From: Peribacillus frigoritolerans
GTDB taxonomy: Bacteria; Bacillota; Bacilli; Bacillales; DSM-1321
Direction of reading: 5' to 3'
Length of the DNA stretch: 64,000 bases
NCBI GenBank assembly: GCA_030562215.1
Contig: JAUPFL010000002.1
Location: 248,001 to 312,000, forward strand
Numbering within the stretch: the first letter of the stretch is position 1; each line of letters begins with the position of its first letter. Of this stretch, positions 46,228-55,031 are shown in pieces. The notes beneath the pieces are model-generated. The model saw nothing but the letters and a program-made list of their open reading frames with translations, had not been told where the DNA came from and made no database searches. Made by a program: the position numbers and the translations under genes.

Positions 46228-46851
46228 TCAATTTTTCACTTTTCGCAACAGCTTGTCATGAAGTTTGGACAAGGTGAACAATACAAGGATAGAGCCGATT
46301 AATGTTAACGCCATATCCCATTGTGCATCCCAAATATCACCCTGTATTCCTAAAAAGTCCTTTGAAGCTTTTCCGCCTTTTGAAATGAGGGGACCTATCC
46401 ATTCGATGATTTCATATAAGGCTCCAATCGCAAGCGCAAAACTTAATGTGACAGCAAATAACCACGGTCCTTTTGTTAGAGGGGTTTTACGTATTACTAT
46501 TTCTCTAATCACAATCGCAAATAAACCTTTTAGGAAATGTCCAAACCGATCATAGTGGTTTCGGTTTAGATCGTAATGATCTTTTAGCCAATCAAATAGA
46601 GGAACTTTTGAGTACGTATAATGGGCACCGATGAACATGGTGATGGAAAGAACGGCAATAATGAAATAGGATAATGTAGTGAGGCGGAATTTATTATATA
46701 CAGCCATTACAAAAATCAGAAATACAACGGCAGGAAGTACTTCCATTGTCCATATCAAGTATCCTTCAGGCTTAATAACTGACCAAATAAAAACTGCAGT
46801 AACTAGCAATAGTAATAATAAATGAATCAGTGTACTTTTATCTCTTCCCAA
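46228..46851 (-). CDS. DUF2238 (YjdF-like) membrane protein
   Basis: About 207 residues and six membrane segments. HYDLNRNHYDRFGHFLKGLFAIVIREI and GALYEIIEWIGPL and IQGDIWDAQWDMALTLIGSI are the conserved DUF2238 blocks. A TTG start at 46851 is supported by TGGAGTG 8 bp upstream; a GTG three codons earlier overlaps that site. Probably follows the hydrolase gene in one transcript. Function unknown. Confidence 0.8.
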   Translation of the reverse strand: MGRDKSTLIHLLLLLLVTAVFIWSVIKPEGYLIWTMEVLPAVVFLIFVMAVYNKFRLTTLSYFIIAVLSITMFIGAHYTYSKVPLFDWLKDHYDLNRNHYDRFGHFLKGLFAIVIREIVIRKTPLTKGPWLFAVTLSFALAIGALYEIIEWIGPLISKGGKASKDFLGIQGDIWDAQWDMALTLIGSILVLFTLSKLHDKLLRKVKN

Positions 46852-46886
46852 TTTTTTCACTCCAATAAATTTATCAGTCGATAGAA

Positions 46887-47658
46887 TCAAACAGTTTGTG
46901 TATGGATAAAATGCTTAATGCTTTCATTTAAATCATTAGCCGCTTTTGTAGGGATCTGATGCTTTACATGATCAATGAACTTTAATTCCGTACATGGCAA
47001 CTTTTCATGCAATAAATTAGCATAGCGATACAATGGTTTATTGTTTGCCATAGATCAGTAAAGTTGGAAGATTGATTTTCTCCAGCTGATGGGTACAGTT
47101 ATAATGCAAACTATAATGGTAATACTGCTCGATATTTCGGGCATCTCCTTTTAGGGCTTCATTAAACATTTTGTTGAACAGCTTTATGGTATTTGAATTG
47201 CTCCATGAGATGGAAAGCGCAAGAATTGGAACTGCGTCTTTATTGGCAAGTGATATGCCTAAAGAAATCTTTTGCTTTAAAGGTGTATCCCTCACTTCAG
47301 ACATTCCGCCTATTACAATGCCACCTAGAGCCCTATTGGCACAACTCAGCAAATATTCCAATACGATAGTGCCGCCGGTCGAGTATCCGCATATGATTGC
47401 TTTTTTAATTTTCAAATGATCCAGCAGCTGTTTGATATCTTCTATAATCAGGGGATAAGTTACTGGCTGCCTTGAATACTCACTTCTTCCATGACCCCTA
47501 ATATCAAAAGTTATAACTTTGAATTCTTCGGATAATTCCTCCATTTGGTATTCGAAATTCACACTAGTCAGTACAGGGGGATGAATAAAAACAATGGGAA
47601 CCCCTTTTCCTCTAACAGAATAATACAAACTAGTACCGTCCACATCTAACACTGGCAT
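46887..47658 (-). CDS. Alpha/beta hydrolase (frameshifted near C-terminus)
   Basis: VPIVFIHPPVLTSVNFEYQ (oxyanion hole), ITFDIRGHGRSEYSRQ, and IICGYSTGGTIVLEYLL (nucleophile Ser in G-Y-S-T-G). The frame is lost after LPTLLIYGKQ near 47045. Shifting it continues PLYRYANLLHEKLPCTELKFIDHVKHQIPT to a TGA at 46887-46889, which holds the catalytic His. About 256 residues. Start ATG at 47658. Substrate unknown. Confidence 0.82.
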
Positions 47659-47836
47659 GAATATTCACCTCATTCGAAGAGTGCTTGCATAATATCCTCC
47701 TAAAGAATTTTCCCTATATAACATGTTTTTATTACTAATTGTTTTGGTAACAAACCAATTGAATTTTTAGGGTTTTTTTGAACAAGATATAAGAGTTCAG
47801 GAAATGAACAAAAATATATAATATAAGGTGATGTAA

Positions 47837-48016
47837 ATGAGAGCAAACATGGATAAAATTTTACCAGTGGTCGCTTCGGTCGGAGTAGGTATTGCCACTT
47901 ATCAAATGTTGAGTGGAAATGGCGGGAAAATGAAGAATATGGTGCCGCTTGCCACTAACTTGATGGGAATGGGATCAGGGATGCAAGGGCAGAATCAACA
48001 GCCAGAAAATCAATAA
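47837..48016 (+). CDS. Small protein, 59 aa (DUF3918-like)
   Basis: ATG at 47837 with AAGGTGATG upstream. DKILPVVASVGVGIATYQML is a hydrophobic N-terminal segment followed by a Gly/Met-rich and then Gln/Asn-rich tail (GMGSGMQGQNQQPENQ). A strong terminator follows directly. Resembles small YrzQ-like Bacillus proteins; the assignment is tentative. Confidence 0.65.
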   Translation: MRANMDKILPVVASVGVGIATYQMLSGNGGKMKNMVPLATNLMGMGSGMQGQNQQPENQ

Positions 48017-48020
48017 AGAC

Positions 48021-48054
48021 AAAATCATCCCCTTTAGGGGATGATTTTGTTTTT
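48021..48054 (+). terminator. Terminator after 59-aa gene
   Basis: AAAATCATCCCC-TTTA-GGGGATGATTTT followed by GTTTTT. Confidence 0.93.
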
Positions 48055-48236
48055 ATTCAAGAAACGGGACTTCCATCATATGCTGACTTTTGGACATGAC
48101 ACCATGAATCGTATTTACCATTTTTTATAATTTAAGTAATAAAACACCAATAAAATAACTTCTTGCGTTATAATGAATGGGCTCCAAGGAAAGTGTCAGA
48201 AACCTGCAGGAGTGATCATATGAATGGAGGTTATAT

Positions 48237-48797
48237 GTGTTGAAGAAAAAATTATTGGTCATGATTCCAACAGTTGCCTTGATGTTGGCCCCTTTGGGAA
48301 CGGGTACTTCAATTACCCACGCAGCATCAAAGGGCATTCAAACCCAGAAAATCGAAACGAAGGCGGAAACACGCCCGACCCTCAAGAAAGGCTCACGTTC
48401 GAGTTATGTAAGAGATTTACAGCAAAGCCTTAAAGATGTTAAATATCATGTAGGCGTTGATGGGATTTTCGGTACCCAAACACAAAATGTGGTAAGGGAG
48501 TTTCAAGTGGACCATAACTTAGCTTCGGATGGTATCGTCGGACCGCTGACATGGGCCGCTTTAGATGAAAATAAGGTGGAAAGAAGACAGTTCACGGAGA
48601 AAGACGCGATTGCGATAGGGAAGAAGAAGCTGGGTAACAACATCGTATTCAGCGGAGATGGCAGATTGGTGAAAGATGGCAAAGGAAAATCATATTACAA
48701 CTATAAAGCAGCTAATAAAGATTGGATGGACGAAGGCGGCACAGGAACGATTGGGTGGTTCCACATTTATAAAGATGGCCGTGTAGTGGAACAATAA
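48237..48797 (+). CDS. Secreted peptidoglycan-binding domain protein
   Basis: 186 residues. Signal peptide KKKLLVMIPTVALMLAPLG...THAAS (cleavage about residue 31), then one PG_binding_1 repeat (LKKGSRSSYVRDLQQSLKD ... DGIFGTQTQNVVREFQ ... DGIVGPLTWAAL) and a C-terminal domain of about 75 residues of unknown type. GTG start at 48237 after GGAGG. Likely retained in the cell wall. Confidence 0.9.
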   Translation: MLKKKLLVMIPTVALMLAPLGTGTSITHAASKGIQTQKIETKAETRPTLKKGSRSSYVRDLQQSLKDVKYHVGVDGIFGTQTQNVVREFQVDHNLASDGIVGPLTWAALDENKVERRQFTEKDAIAIGKKKLGNNIVFSGDGRLVKDGKGKSYYNYKAANKDWMDEGGTGTIGWFHIYKDGRVVEQ

Positions 48798-48819
48798 AGG
48801 GATATACATGCAAAGAATG

Positions 48820-48846
48820 TTCTCACTTTAAGTGGGATTTTTTTTG
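48820..48846 (+). terminator. Terminator after PG-binding gene
   Basis: TCTCAC-TTTAA-GTGGGA followed by eight T. Confidence 0.8.
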
Positions 48847-48985
48847 TAAAGCATGGATATAATAAAAGACTAAATACATCCGTTTTTGGCTATAAATAAC
48901 AAGTAAATACAGATATAATAGTAAATGGACAGCAATTTGGTATAGTGGGCAGCGGTCACTCCTTTTCAGAAAGGGGGTGTCGCTG

Positions 48986-49072
48986 GTGATTTCTATTATG
49001 GACGGACTGATGCTAATGATTTCATTCGCCTCTTTAATCGTCGCAGTAATCGCGGTTACATTAAAAAAGTAA
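48986..49072 (+). CDS. Putative holin-like toxin (type I toxin-antitoxin)
   Basis: 28 residues: ISIMDGLMLMISFASLIVAV then IAVTLKK, a single hydrophobic helix with a Lys tail. LMLMISFASLIV is the hallmark of the small holin-like toxins of Bacillus. GTG at 48986 or ATG at 48998; AGGGGG is at 48972-48977. CCCCCT right after the stop (49073-49078) can pair with that ribosome site. Such toxins are normally silenced by an antisense RNA transcribed from the 3' side. Confidence 0.75.
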   Translation: MISIMDGLMLMISFASLIVAVIAVTLKK

Positions 49073-49215
49073 CCCCCTCCATACCATCCGGCCAGATGTA
49101 TGTAGGAAAAGGGTTACTTTCATGATCGAGTAGCAACTGACTTACCACAGAAAGCCGCTGCTCTTTATGCAGTTTGCTGTTCATTGAGACGCTGGTTTAA
49201 CCAGTGTCTTTTTTT
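49073..49215. ncRNA. 3' structured region of toxin locus, terminator and possible antitoxin RNA
   Basis: GTAACCC at the toxin end can pair with GGGTTAC at about 49111. A terminator AGACGCTGG...CCAGTGTCT plus T run (49187-49215) closes the toxin mRNA. In this toxin family the overlapping minus-strand antitoxin RNA would begin here. I could not fix its promoter. Confidence 0.45.
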
Positions 49216-49303
49216 ATATTTATTATTATATCCTCATTTTACCTATACATTCAACTAAAAGAACTGGTTGGAATCTTGAATTAACAAGCATTTAGTAAAT
49301 CAA

Positions 49304-49750
49304 TTAGATTTTCGTTAAATTCCTGCCGGTTTCCAGTTTGAATAATTTCATTCCTTTATAAGAAATAATCGAAGGAATCATGCAAAGCAAGGCCATCGGT
49401 AAACAATATAGAAGATAGAAATGCCCTCCGTCATCCAGCAAGGGAATGAAGGCTAAAGCAACAAAAAGTAAAGTGAAAAAAATGATCGTGAAAATCCCGA
49501 AAGATTGATGATAGAATGCATGAATTTCCCTTCTTCGTTCATCTTGGTTGGGTAAGGTCTTTGCGGCTTTGTGCGTTCGAAGGAATAGGTACAAGGAGAA
49601 CATTAGAAATACAGCGGAAAATGGTAAAGCGACCGCAAATAATGAAACGTCAAGAATGGAAAGATAAAAGCTGGATAAAAAGAAAACCTCTGATACCCCT
49701 AATGTAAAACAATAATTGAAGATACTAATTCTATCAGGTTGTTTAAGCAT
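49304..49750 (-). CDS. Membrane protein, 148 aa, unknown function
   Basis: Four hydrophobic segments (VSEVFFLSSFYLSIL, LFAVALPFSAVFLMFSLYLF, FGIFTIIFFTLLFVALAFIP, FYLLYCLPMALLCMIPSII) separated by a charged loop. AAGGAGGG precedes the ATG at 49750. No family recognised; single gene. Confidence 0.72.
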   Translation of the reverse strand: MLKQPDRISIFNYCFTLGVSEVFFLSSFYLSILDVSLFAVALPFSAVFLMFSLYLFLRTHKAAKTLPNQDERRREIHAFYHQSFGIFTIIFFTLLFVALAFIPLLDDGGHFYLLYCLPMALLCMIPSIISYKGMKLFKLETGRNLTKI

Positions 49751-49970
49751 GAAATCCCTCCTTCTATATCATATTATGCAACTGCTTTCATGTTCACCAC
49801 TTTGTCACATTTAAAAGGAAAATAAATCCTCCGAGTTCCGCTCGGAATCAAGCAGATTGGCAAATGGCACCGCCCGCTACCTATTCGGATGTATCAAGAC
49901 TGCAGATGTTGAATAGAGTCTTTACATATTACGAATAGTAATAAAATATCGCTTAATGGGGGAGTGCTCA

Positions 49971-51353
49971 ATGACTGTAAAAACGGCAATTAAAGGATTT
50001 TTGCTTGTTCTTCTATTATATTTTCTTTATGTAGTCGTGACGGCGGTTGTTCTTTTCCCAAAAGCAGAAAAAGAAGAAAATAGGCCGATTAAACAGGTAA
50101 GTGAATATATGGGAGAGAAGGAAGCCACCGTGGATCGTGTCCTGCTTTTCGAAGACGGTTATGAGTCGGGACTCGCCAGAATGCGAATGATCCAGGAAGC
50201 CCAGCATTCAATCGATATCGCCTACTATGCTTTTGGAAAAGGTGAATCAACCGAGCTTTTTCTTGGAGCCTTGATCGATGCGGCTGACCGAGGTGTCAAA
50301 GTCCGAATCCTTCTGGATGGAATATCTCATGGACTCAGAGGTCAATTAAGCAGTGCCCGTTATGCATTGGCTTCGCATGAAAACATTGAATTAAGATATT
50401 ACGAAACCTTTAAGCCATTTAAGCCGTGGACCTGGCATAATCGCCTTCATGACAAGATCATCACTGTAGATGGAAAGTTAGGCATCATCGGAGGGAGGAA
50501 TATTGCCGATAAGTACCTAGCAAGCAAGCCGCCTAGGAATTTTGTCTATGACAGGGATGTACTCATTTTCAATGCTAAAGAGGAGAAAGATAGTGTAATC
50601 GTTGAAATGAAGGACTATTTGAATGAATTATGGACCCATCCGTATACGAGCGATGTATTTTCCGACCTGTCGAAAAGGCAAACGGAAAAAGGAAAACGTG
50701 AAAGAGAGGCATTAGCGAAAAAATACAGCAAAGCTTTGCGCACTGAAACCGATTTCGTGAACCCAGTCGTCGATTGGAGCAAGGCTACAACACCTACTAA
50801 AAAAGTGTCCTTCATACATAATCCACTCGAACGGTTCAACAAATACCCTATTGTGTGGAGATCTTTATTGGATATTGCCGCGAACGCCAATCAATCGGTA
50901 TACATCCAAAGCCCCTATATTGTCCCTGCGGATGCCTTGAAGGAATATGTACCGAAGCAATTGGATTCAAAGGCTGATTGGACCATACTTACCAACTCGG
51001 CGGCATCAACCCCGAATATGATCGCTTTTTCCGGTTACTTGGCTCTTAGGGATAGCGTCGTTGAGACAGGGGCAAGGCTTTATGAATATTCAAAGCCTTA
51101 TTCGTTGCATGGTAAATCGGTTGTCTATGATCAACGATTAAGTGCAGTGGGTTCCTACAATTTGGATTCTCGATCTGCCTTTTTAAATACAGAATCGATG
51201 GTGGTCATCGATAGTGAAAGATTTGCAGCGCAGTTGATAGGTGCCATCGATTCAAAAATCACAAATAGTACACTCATTGCGGACAATAAAAAATATATAC
51301 AACCGCCTGAAGATCGGAAAAGGGAAGAGTCTTTTTTAAAGCCACCTTTTTAA
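49971..51353 (+). CDS. Phospholipase D-like protein (cardiolipin synthase family)
   Basis: About 460 residues. N-terminal membrane anchor (GFLLVLLLYFLYVVVTAVVLF) and two HKD motifs: HDKIITVDGKLGIIGGRN and HGKSVVYDQRLSAVGSYN. The spacing and the anchor fit a cardiolipin-synthase-like or phospholipase D-like phosphatidyltransferase at the membrane. ATG at 49971 after GGGGGAG. Single gene; the exact reaction is not provable from motifs. Confidence 0.9.
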   Translation: MTVKTAIKGFLLVLLLYFLYVVVTAVVLFPKAEKEENRPIKQVSEYMGEKEATVDRVLLFEDGYESGLARMRMIQEAQHSIDIAYYAFGKGESTELFLGALIDAADRGVKVRILLDGISHGLRGQLSSARYALASHENIELRYYETFKPFKPWTWHNRLHDKIITVDGKLGIIGGRNIADKYLASKPPRNFVYDRDVLIFNAKEEKDSVIVEMKDYLNELWTHPYTSDVFSDLSKRQTEKGKREREALAKKYSKALRTETDFVNPVVDWSKATTPTKKVSFIHNPLERFNKYPIVWRSLLDIAANANQSVYIQSPYIVPADALKEYVPKQLDSKADWTILTNSAASTPNMIAFSGYLALRDSVVETGARLYEYSKPYSLHGKSVVYDQRLSAVGSYNLDSRSAFLNTESMVVIDSERFAAQLIGAIDSKITNSTLIADNKKYIQPPEDRKREESFLKPPF

Positions 51354-51404
51354 ATGTCCTCTCGAAAATTACGGTATATTGGAATAGGTTCATTTGAAAC
51401 ATGA

Positions 51405-51444
51405 CTAAAAAGACAGCAATCTCAGTGATTGTTGTCTTTTTAGC
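51405..51444 (+). terminator. Terminator after PLD gene
   Basis: CTAAAAAGACAGCAATC...GATTGTTGTCTTTTTAG strong stem. Confidence 0.9.
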
Positions 51445-51509
51445 CTTTACGGAGATTACCTTATGAATACATGTGTAATTTGCTATACTTGAGCAAAGGA
51501 GACAGAAAC

Positions 51510-52361
51510 ATGCAAACATTACAGCACCTATCGAAACATATTGTCTACCTGCCGCCAGTTCAGGAAACGGATCGCCCGGTTCTTGCCGCCGTGACGGGAA
51601 ACAAGAAAACGCTCATCATCGATGCCGGTAACTCTGTCAGGCATGCAAAGCTCTTTAAGGACGAATTGCTTCGGAATGATATAAGCGGGAATTTCCTCGT
51701 TCTTACCCATTCGCACTGGGACCATGTATTCGGACTGGATAATATCGGGATACCGGTGATTTGTCAGGAAAAAACATACACGAACATTAAAGATATGCAG
51801 CAGCTTTCATGGGAAGATCAGGCACTTGATCAACGGGTCGAAGAAGGGACGGAGATTCCTTTTTGTGCCGATGCAATCAAATTGGAACATGGGACGAATA
51901 GAGAGATTTCCCTCCCCCTGCCCGATATCATCTTTGAAAAAACGATGACGATCGATCTTGGCAATATAACCTGTGTCATCGAACATGTTGGCGGCGACCA
52001 TGCCAAAGATTCCTGCATCATTTATATACAGGAGGAAAAGACCTTATTTCTGGGAGATTGCCTTTATGCCAATCTTTATGCTGAAAAATGGAATTATACG
52101 GCTGACCATGCTTTGTTGCTTCTTAAGAAAATTGAAGCCTATGATGCCGAAACATATATACTCTCCCATCATGATCAGCCTCGCACGAGACTGGAGATGG
52201 AGGCGGAGCTAAAGCTAATGAAAGAATGTGCCAGAGCGGTGGTCGAATATCGGGGAGACCGGGCTTTAATGGAGCAGGAATTGGCAAAAGAATTAAAGCG
52301 GGATTTAACTGAGGAAGAACTCGAAACGATTGGATTTTTCGTGAATGGGTATGTTGAGTGA
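51510..52361 (+). CDS. Metallo-beta-lactamase fold hydrolase
   Basis: About 283 residues. LTHSHWDHVFG is the zinc motif HxHxDH, VIEHVGGDHAKDSCI supplies the next His, LFLGDCLYA the bridging Asp, and ILSHHD the last His. C-terminal 60 residues are helical and charged. ATG at 51510 chosen for AAAGGAG. Family covers hydrolases of thioesters, lactones and others; substrate unknown. Confidence 0.9.
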   Translation: MQTLQHLSKHIVYLPPVQETDRPVLAAVTGNKKTLIIDAGNSVRHAKLFKDELLRNDISGNFLVLTHSHWDHVFGLDNIGIPVICQEKTYTNIKDMQQLSWEDQALDQRVEEGTEIPFCADAIKLEHGTNREISLPLPDIIFEKTMTIDLGNITCVIEHVGGDHAKDSCIIYIQEEKTLFLGDCLYANLYAEKWNYTADHALLLLKKIEAYDAETYILSHHDQPRTRLEMEAELKLMKECARAVVEYRGDRALMEQELAKELKRDLTEEELETIGFFVNGYVE

Positions 52362-52523
52362 TCTTGAACTCTAATGAGCACAAATATAAAAGTTTGGGTG
52401 GGGTATGAGTTTGGTATTATAGGGCTCATCCCCAGTCCTATACAAAATCGATAATAAGGCGTTAATGGTGCTGAAACTATAAGAACGTTATCGGGATATT
52501 TATGACCAATAATAAAGGAGGGG

Positions 52524-52577
52524 ATGAAAAATATTTTCTCCTTGTATAAAAATCCAAATTATGGTTTTTTATTATAA
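52524..52577 (+). pseudogene. Remnant of an MFS-type gene start
   Basis: A strong site AAAGGAGGGG precedes an ATG that encodes KNIFSLYKNPNYGFLL and then a stop. The peptide is the usual beginning of MFS transporters of the kind NxxFxxLxxGQ. Nothing downstream continues it. The rest of 52362-52678 shows no gene. Confidence 0.4.
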
Positions 52578-52630
52578 CGAACTTAAATCACTATAGCTGT
52601 ACCAAAACCCCTATATACTACATAAAAACT

Positions 52631-52672
52631 GCACCTCCAATTGTTAGGTGTTTTTTAACAATCAGGGTGCAT
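52631..52672 (-). terminator. Terminator of LysE/RhtB gene (minus strand)
   Basis: TGCACC..TGATTGTTA / TAACAATTGG.GGTGCA stem followed by TTTTTA on the minus strand. Confidence 0.8.
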
Positions 52673-52678
52673 TTCAAA

Positions 52679-53311
52679 TTAATTATGAGCTTTTTCCAAA
52701 GCTAGCTTTATCCCGAAACCAATCAAGACCGTCCCGGTTATCCCCTCGAATATCGCTTGGGTTCTAGGCTTTTTCATAAAAGCACTGATCTGGTTCAGCA
52801 GATAGATATAAAATACAAACCACAACGCAGTTAAAACGGTATATGTCATGCCCATGATCAGGAACGGTAAAAACGTATCATTTCCCGGATTCACGAACTG
52901 TGGCAGAAACGTTAAAAAGAAGACGGCCACTTTAGGGTTCAGCAGATTGGTAAGGAATCCTTGCTTAAAGCATGACTGGTTTTCATACTTACTTTTGACT
53001 GACGTTTCCGCCGCTGCGGCCACTTGCTTATTCCTTAATCCCCATAGGGTCTTGAAGCCTAGGTATACCAAGTAAACGGCACCGGCATATTTGAAGATGG
53101 AAAATAATAAAGCGGATTTCACAATGATTGCTGAAAGTCCGAACACGGCAGCTGATGTATGAATGAGCAGGGCACAGCACGTGCCGAACATCGTTTTAAA
53201 ACCTCCCGAAGTCCCCACGGTAACGGTGTTCCTTGTGGCTATTGCTGTATCTGGACCAGGTAAGATGATGAGAAGGATGCACATGATGATGAACACGTAA
53301 AAGTTTTCCAT
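52679..53311 (-). CDS. LysE/RhtB family amino acid exporter
   Basis: 210 residues, intact. MCILLIILPGPDTAIATRNTVTVG contains the family PGPD turn in TM1, FKTMFGTCCALLIHT follows, and NLLNPKVAVFFLTFLPQFV is the conserved central block. Six membrane helices. Closer to RhtB proteins than to the two LysE copies at 10-14 kb. Substrate unknown. Confidence 0.9.
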   Translation of the reverse strand: MENFYVFIIMCILLIILPGPDTAIATRNTVTVGTSGGFKTMFGTCCALLIHTSAAVFGLSAIIVKSALLFSIFKYAGAVYLVYLGFKTLWGLRNKQVAAAAETSVKSKYENQSCFKQGFLTNLLNPKVAVFFLTFLPQFVNPGNDTFLPFLIMGMTYTVLTALWFVFYIYLLNQISAFMKKPRTQAIFEGITGTVLIGFGIKLALEKAHN

Positions 53312-53403
53312 ATTCGGACCTCCACTCTTAATGATGAATTCTGAAAATTATAACATAGATGCACTTGGATTAGGGAGATAAATTTTATAGTTAATGTTTC
53401 AAC

Positions 53404-53447
53404 AAAAAAACAAGCCAAATCAGTTTTTGATTTGGCTCGTTTTTTTG
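53404..53447. terminator. Bidirectional terminator after kyn operon
   Basis: AAAAACAAGCCAAATCA / TGATTTGGCTCGTTTTT stem with T runs on both strands. Confidence 0.9.
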
Positions 53448-53458
53448 AAAAAATTTCG

Positions 53459-54085
53459 TTAGGGCAACTTTTTCAACACAGCACGTACCGGACTTCCATC
53501 TGCTTCAACTAAAGGAAGAGGGAGGGCTGCCAACTCATAATTACCCGGTCCGATGCCGTCTAATACAAGTCCTTCCAAAATGTGAATGCCATGATCGGCA
53601 AGTTCATGGTGGGCGGACAGCTCTTTACTATCCAGTGGATCTACTGAAGGTAAATCAAGTCCAATAAGACGGACGCCGTGTTCTGTAAGATATGCCGCTA
53701 ATTCTGGCTGGATATGAGGAATGGTTTGTGGAAACACACTTCGATCCTTCCATGCATCCGTGCGAATTAACAGACGGGTAACGCCTTGTAGATCTATATT
53801 GGAAAATTCATCAACTCCGATGCTTGTCTTGTTTGGTAAATGGATAACCCGTGCATTTCCCATATATAAATCGAGATCCAAATCAATCACTCTTTTTCCA
53901 TCATCATCAAAATGAAAAGGTGCATCAATATGGGTACCGGTATGGATACTCATATTGATTTGACCCACATTGACAGATCCGCTTTCTTCTTTACTCCAAT
54001 TGACTTTATAAGAGAAAGGTGTATCTCCAGGCCAGACTGCAACGTTATCATCCAGACGTTGTGAAATATCAATCCATGTCCCCAT
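53459..54085 (-). CDS. kynB: Arylformamidase (kynurenine formamidase)
   Basis: Hydrolyses N-formylkynurenine to kynurenine. Cyclase-type fold with metal motif SIHTGTHIDAPFHF (HxGTHxDxPxH), WIDISQRLDDNVAVWPGD at the N-terminus, and LIGLDLPSVDPLDSKELSAHHEL. 208 residues, normal. ATG at 54085 after GGAGGT. Last gene of kynU-permease-kynA-kynB, 40 bp after kynA. Confidence 0.96.
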   Translation of the reverse strand: MGTWIDISQRLDDNVAVWPGDTPFSYKVNWSKEESGSVNVGQINMSIHTGTHIDAPFHFDDDGKRVIDLDLDLYMGNARVIHLPNKTSIGVDEFSNIDLQGVTRLLIRTDAWKDRSVFPQTIPHIQPELAAYLTEHGVRLIGLDLPSVDPLDSKELSAHHELADHGIHILEGLVLDGIGPGNYELAALPLPLVEADGSPVRAVLKKLP

Positions 54086-54125
54086 ACATTTTACCTCCGT
54101 CTCTACTGGCTATTTCTTGAATATC

Positions 54126-54980
54126 TTAAAGCTTCGTTCTTAGACTCCATAGTTCTGGGAAAAAGTGTTGATCCAGTGCCCTTTTTAAATACGTTACACC
54201 TGATGATCCGCCAGTACCTTGCTTATTACCAATAATCCTTTCCACTGTGGTCATATGATTAAAACGCCATAATTGCTGTTGGTGGCCGATGTCCACTAAC
54301 TTTTCGCCCAGCTCATATAAGTCCCAATATTGCTCAACATCGCGGTAAACTGTCAGCCATGCTTCTTCTACACTGGCATTTGGTTCATATCTTTGTGACC
54401 AATCCCTGCTGATGGCTTCTTGATCAATAGGTAATCCGCGCGCCACAAGAGCTTTGATCGCCGCGTCATAAATACTTGGCTCATGAAGAGCCTGCTGCAT
54501 TTGCTCGTATAAATCCGTTTGGTGCTGATAGACCGAGAGCGTATGGACATTTTTGTTTCCTAATGCAAATTCAATCAAACGATTCTGATAAGATTGGAAT
54601 CCGGAAGATTGTCCCAGTTTATCCCTGAACTCCATGTATTCAGCCGGCGTTAAAGTTGAAAGGACATTCCATGACTGGATCAATTGCTGCTGGATCCTCG
54701 AAACGCGAGACAGCATTTTAAACGAAGGTTCCAACTTGTTTTGGCGGATGGACTCAGTTGCTGCTGTCAACTCATGTAAAATGAGCTTCATCCATAGCTC
54801 ACTTGCTTGATGGATAATGATAAATAGCATTTCATCATGATGATCGGAACATCTATGCTGACTGGTTAAAATCTTATCAAGGTGGAGGTAATCTCCGTAG
54901 GACATCGATTTTTGAAAGTCGGTTTGAATTTCTTTCTCTAGACCCGTTATCGTTTGTTCATTGTTATCCATATTCTTCAT
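54126..54980 (-). CDS. kynA: Tryptophan 2,3-dioxygenase
   Basis: Heme dioxygenase opening the tryptophan indole ring, first step of the kynurenine pathway. [16 protein letters not shown] and [25 protein letters not shown] carry substrate-contacting residues, [18 protein letters not shown] is conserved, and [23 protein letters not shown] contains the proximal heme His. 284 residues, full length. ATG 54980 after GAGGAGA. Confidence 0.97.
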   Translation of the reverse strand: MKNMDNNEQTITGLEKEIQTDFQKSMSYGDYLHLDKILTSQHRCSDHHDEMLFIIIHQASELWMKLILHELTAATESIRQNKLEPSFKMLSRVSRIQQQLIQSWNVLSTLTPAEYMEFRDKLGQSSGFQSYQNRLIEFALGNKNVHTLSVYQHQTDLYEQMQQALHEPSIYDAAIKALVARGLPIDQEAISRDWSQRYEPNASVEEAWLTVYRDVEQYWDLYELGEKLVDIGHQQQLWRFNHMTTVERIIGNKQGTGGSSGVTYLKRALDQHFFPELWSLRTKL

Positions 54981-55031
54981 TCCGCAATCTCCTCACTTTT
55001 CGCAAAAAACTATTTATTCCGTCATTCTATT

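Noticed and set aside
46852..46890. Upstream extension of the DUF2238 gene to 46890
   Set aside because: It would need an ATT start and overlap the end of the hydrolase; a TTG at 46851 has a proper ribosome site.
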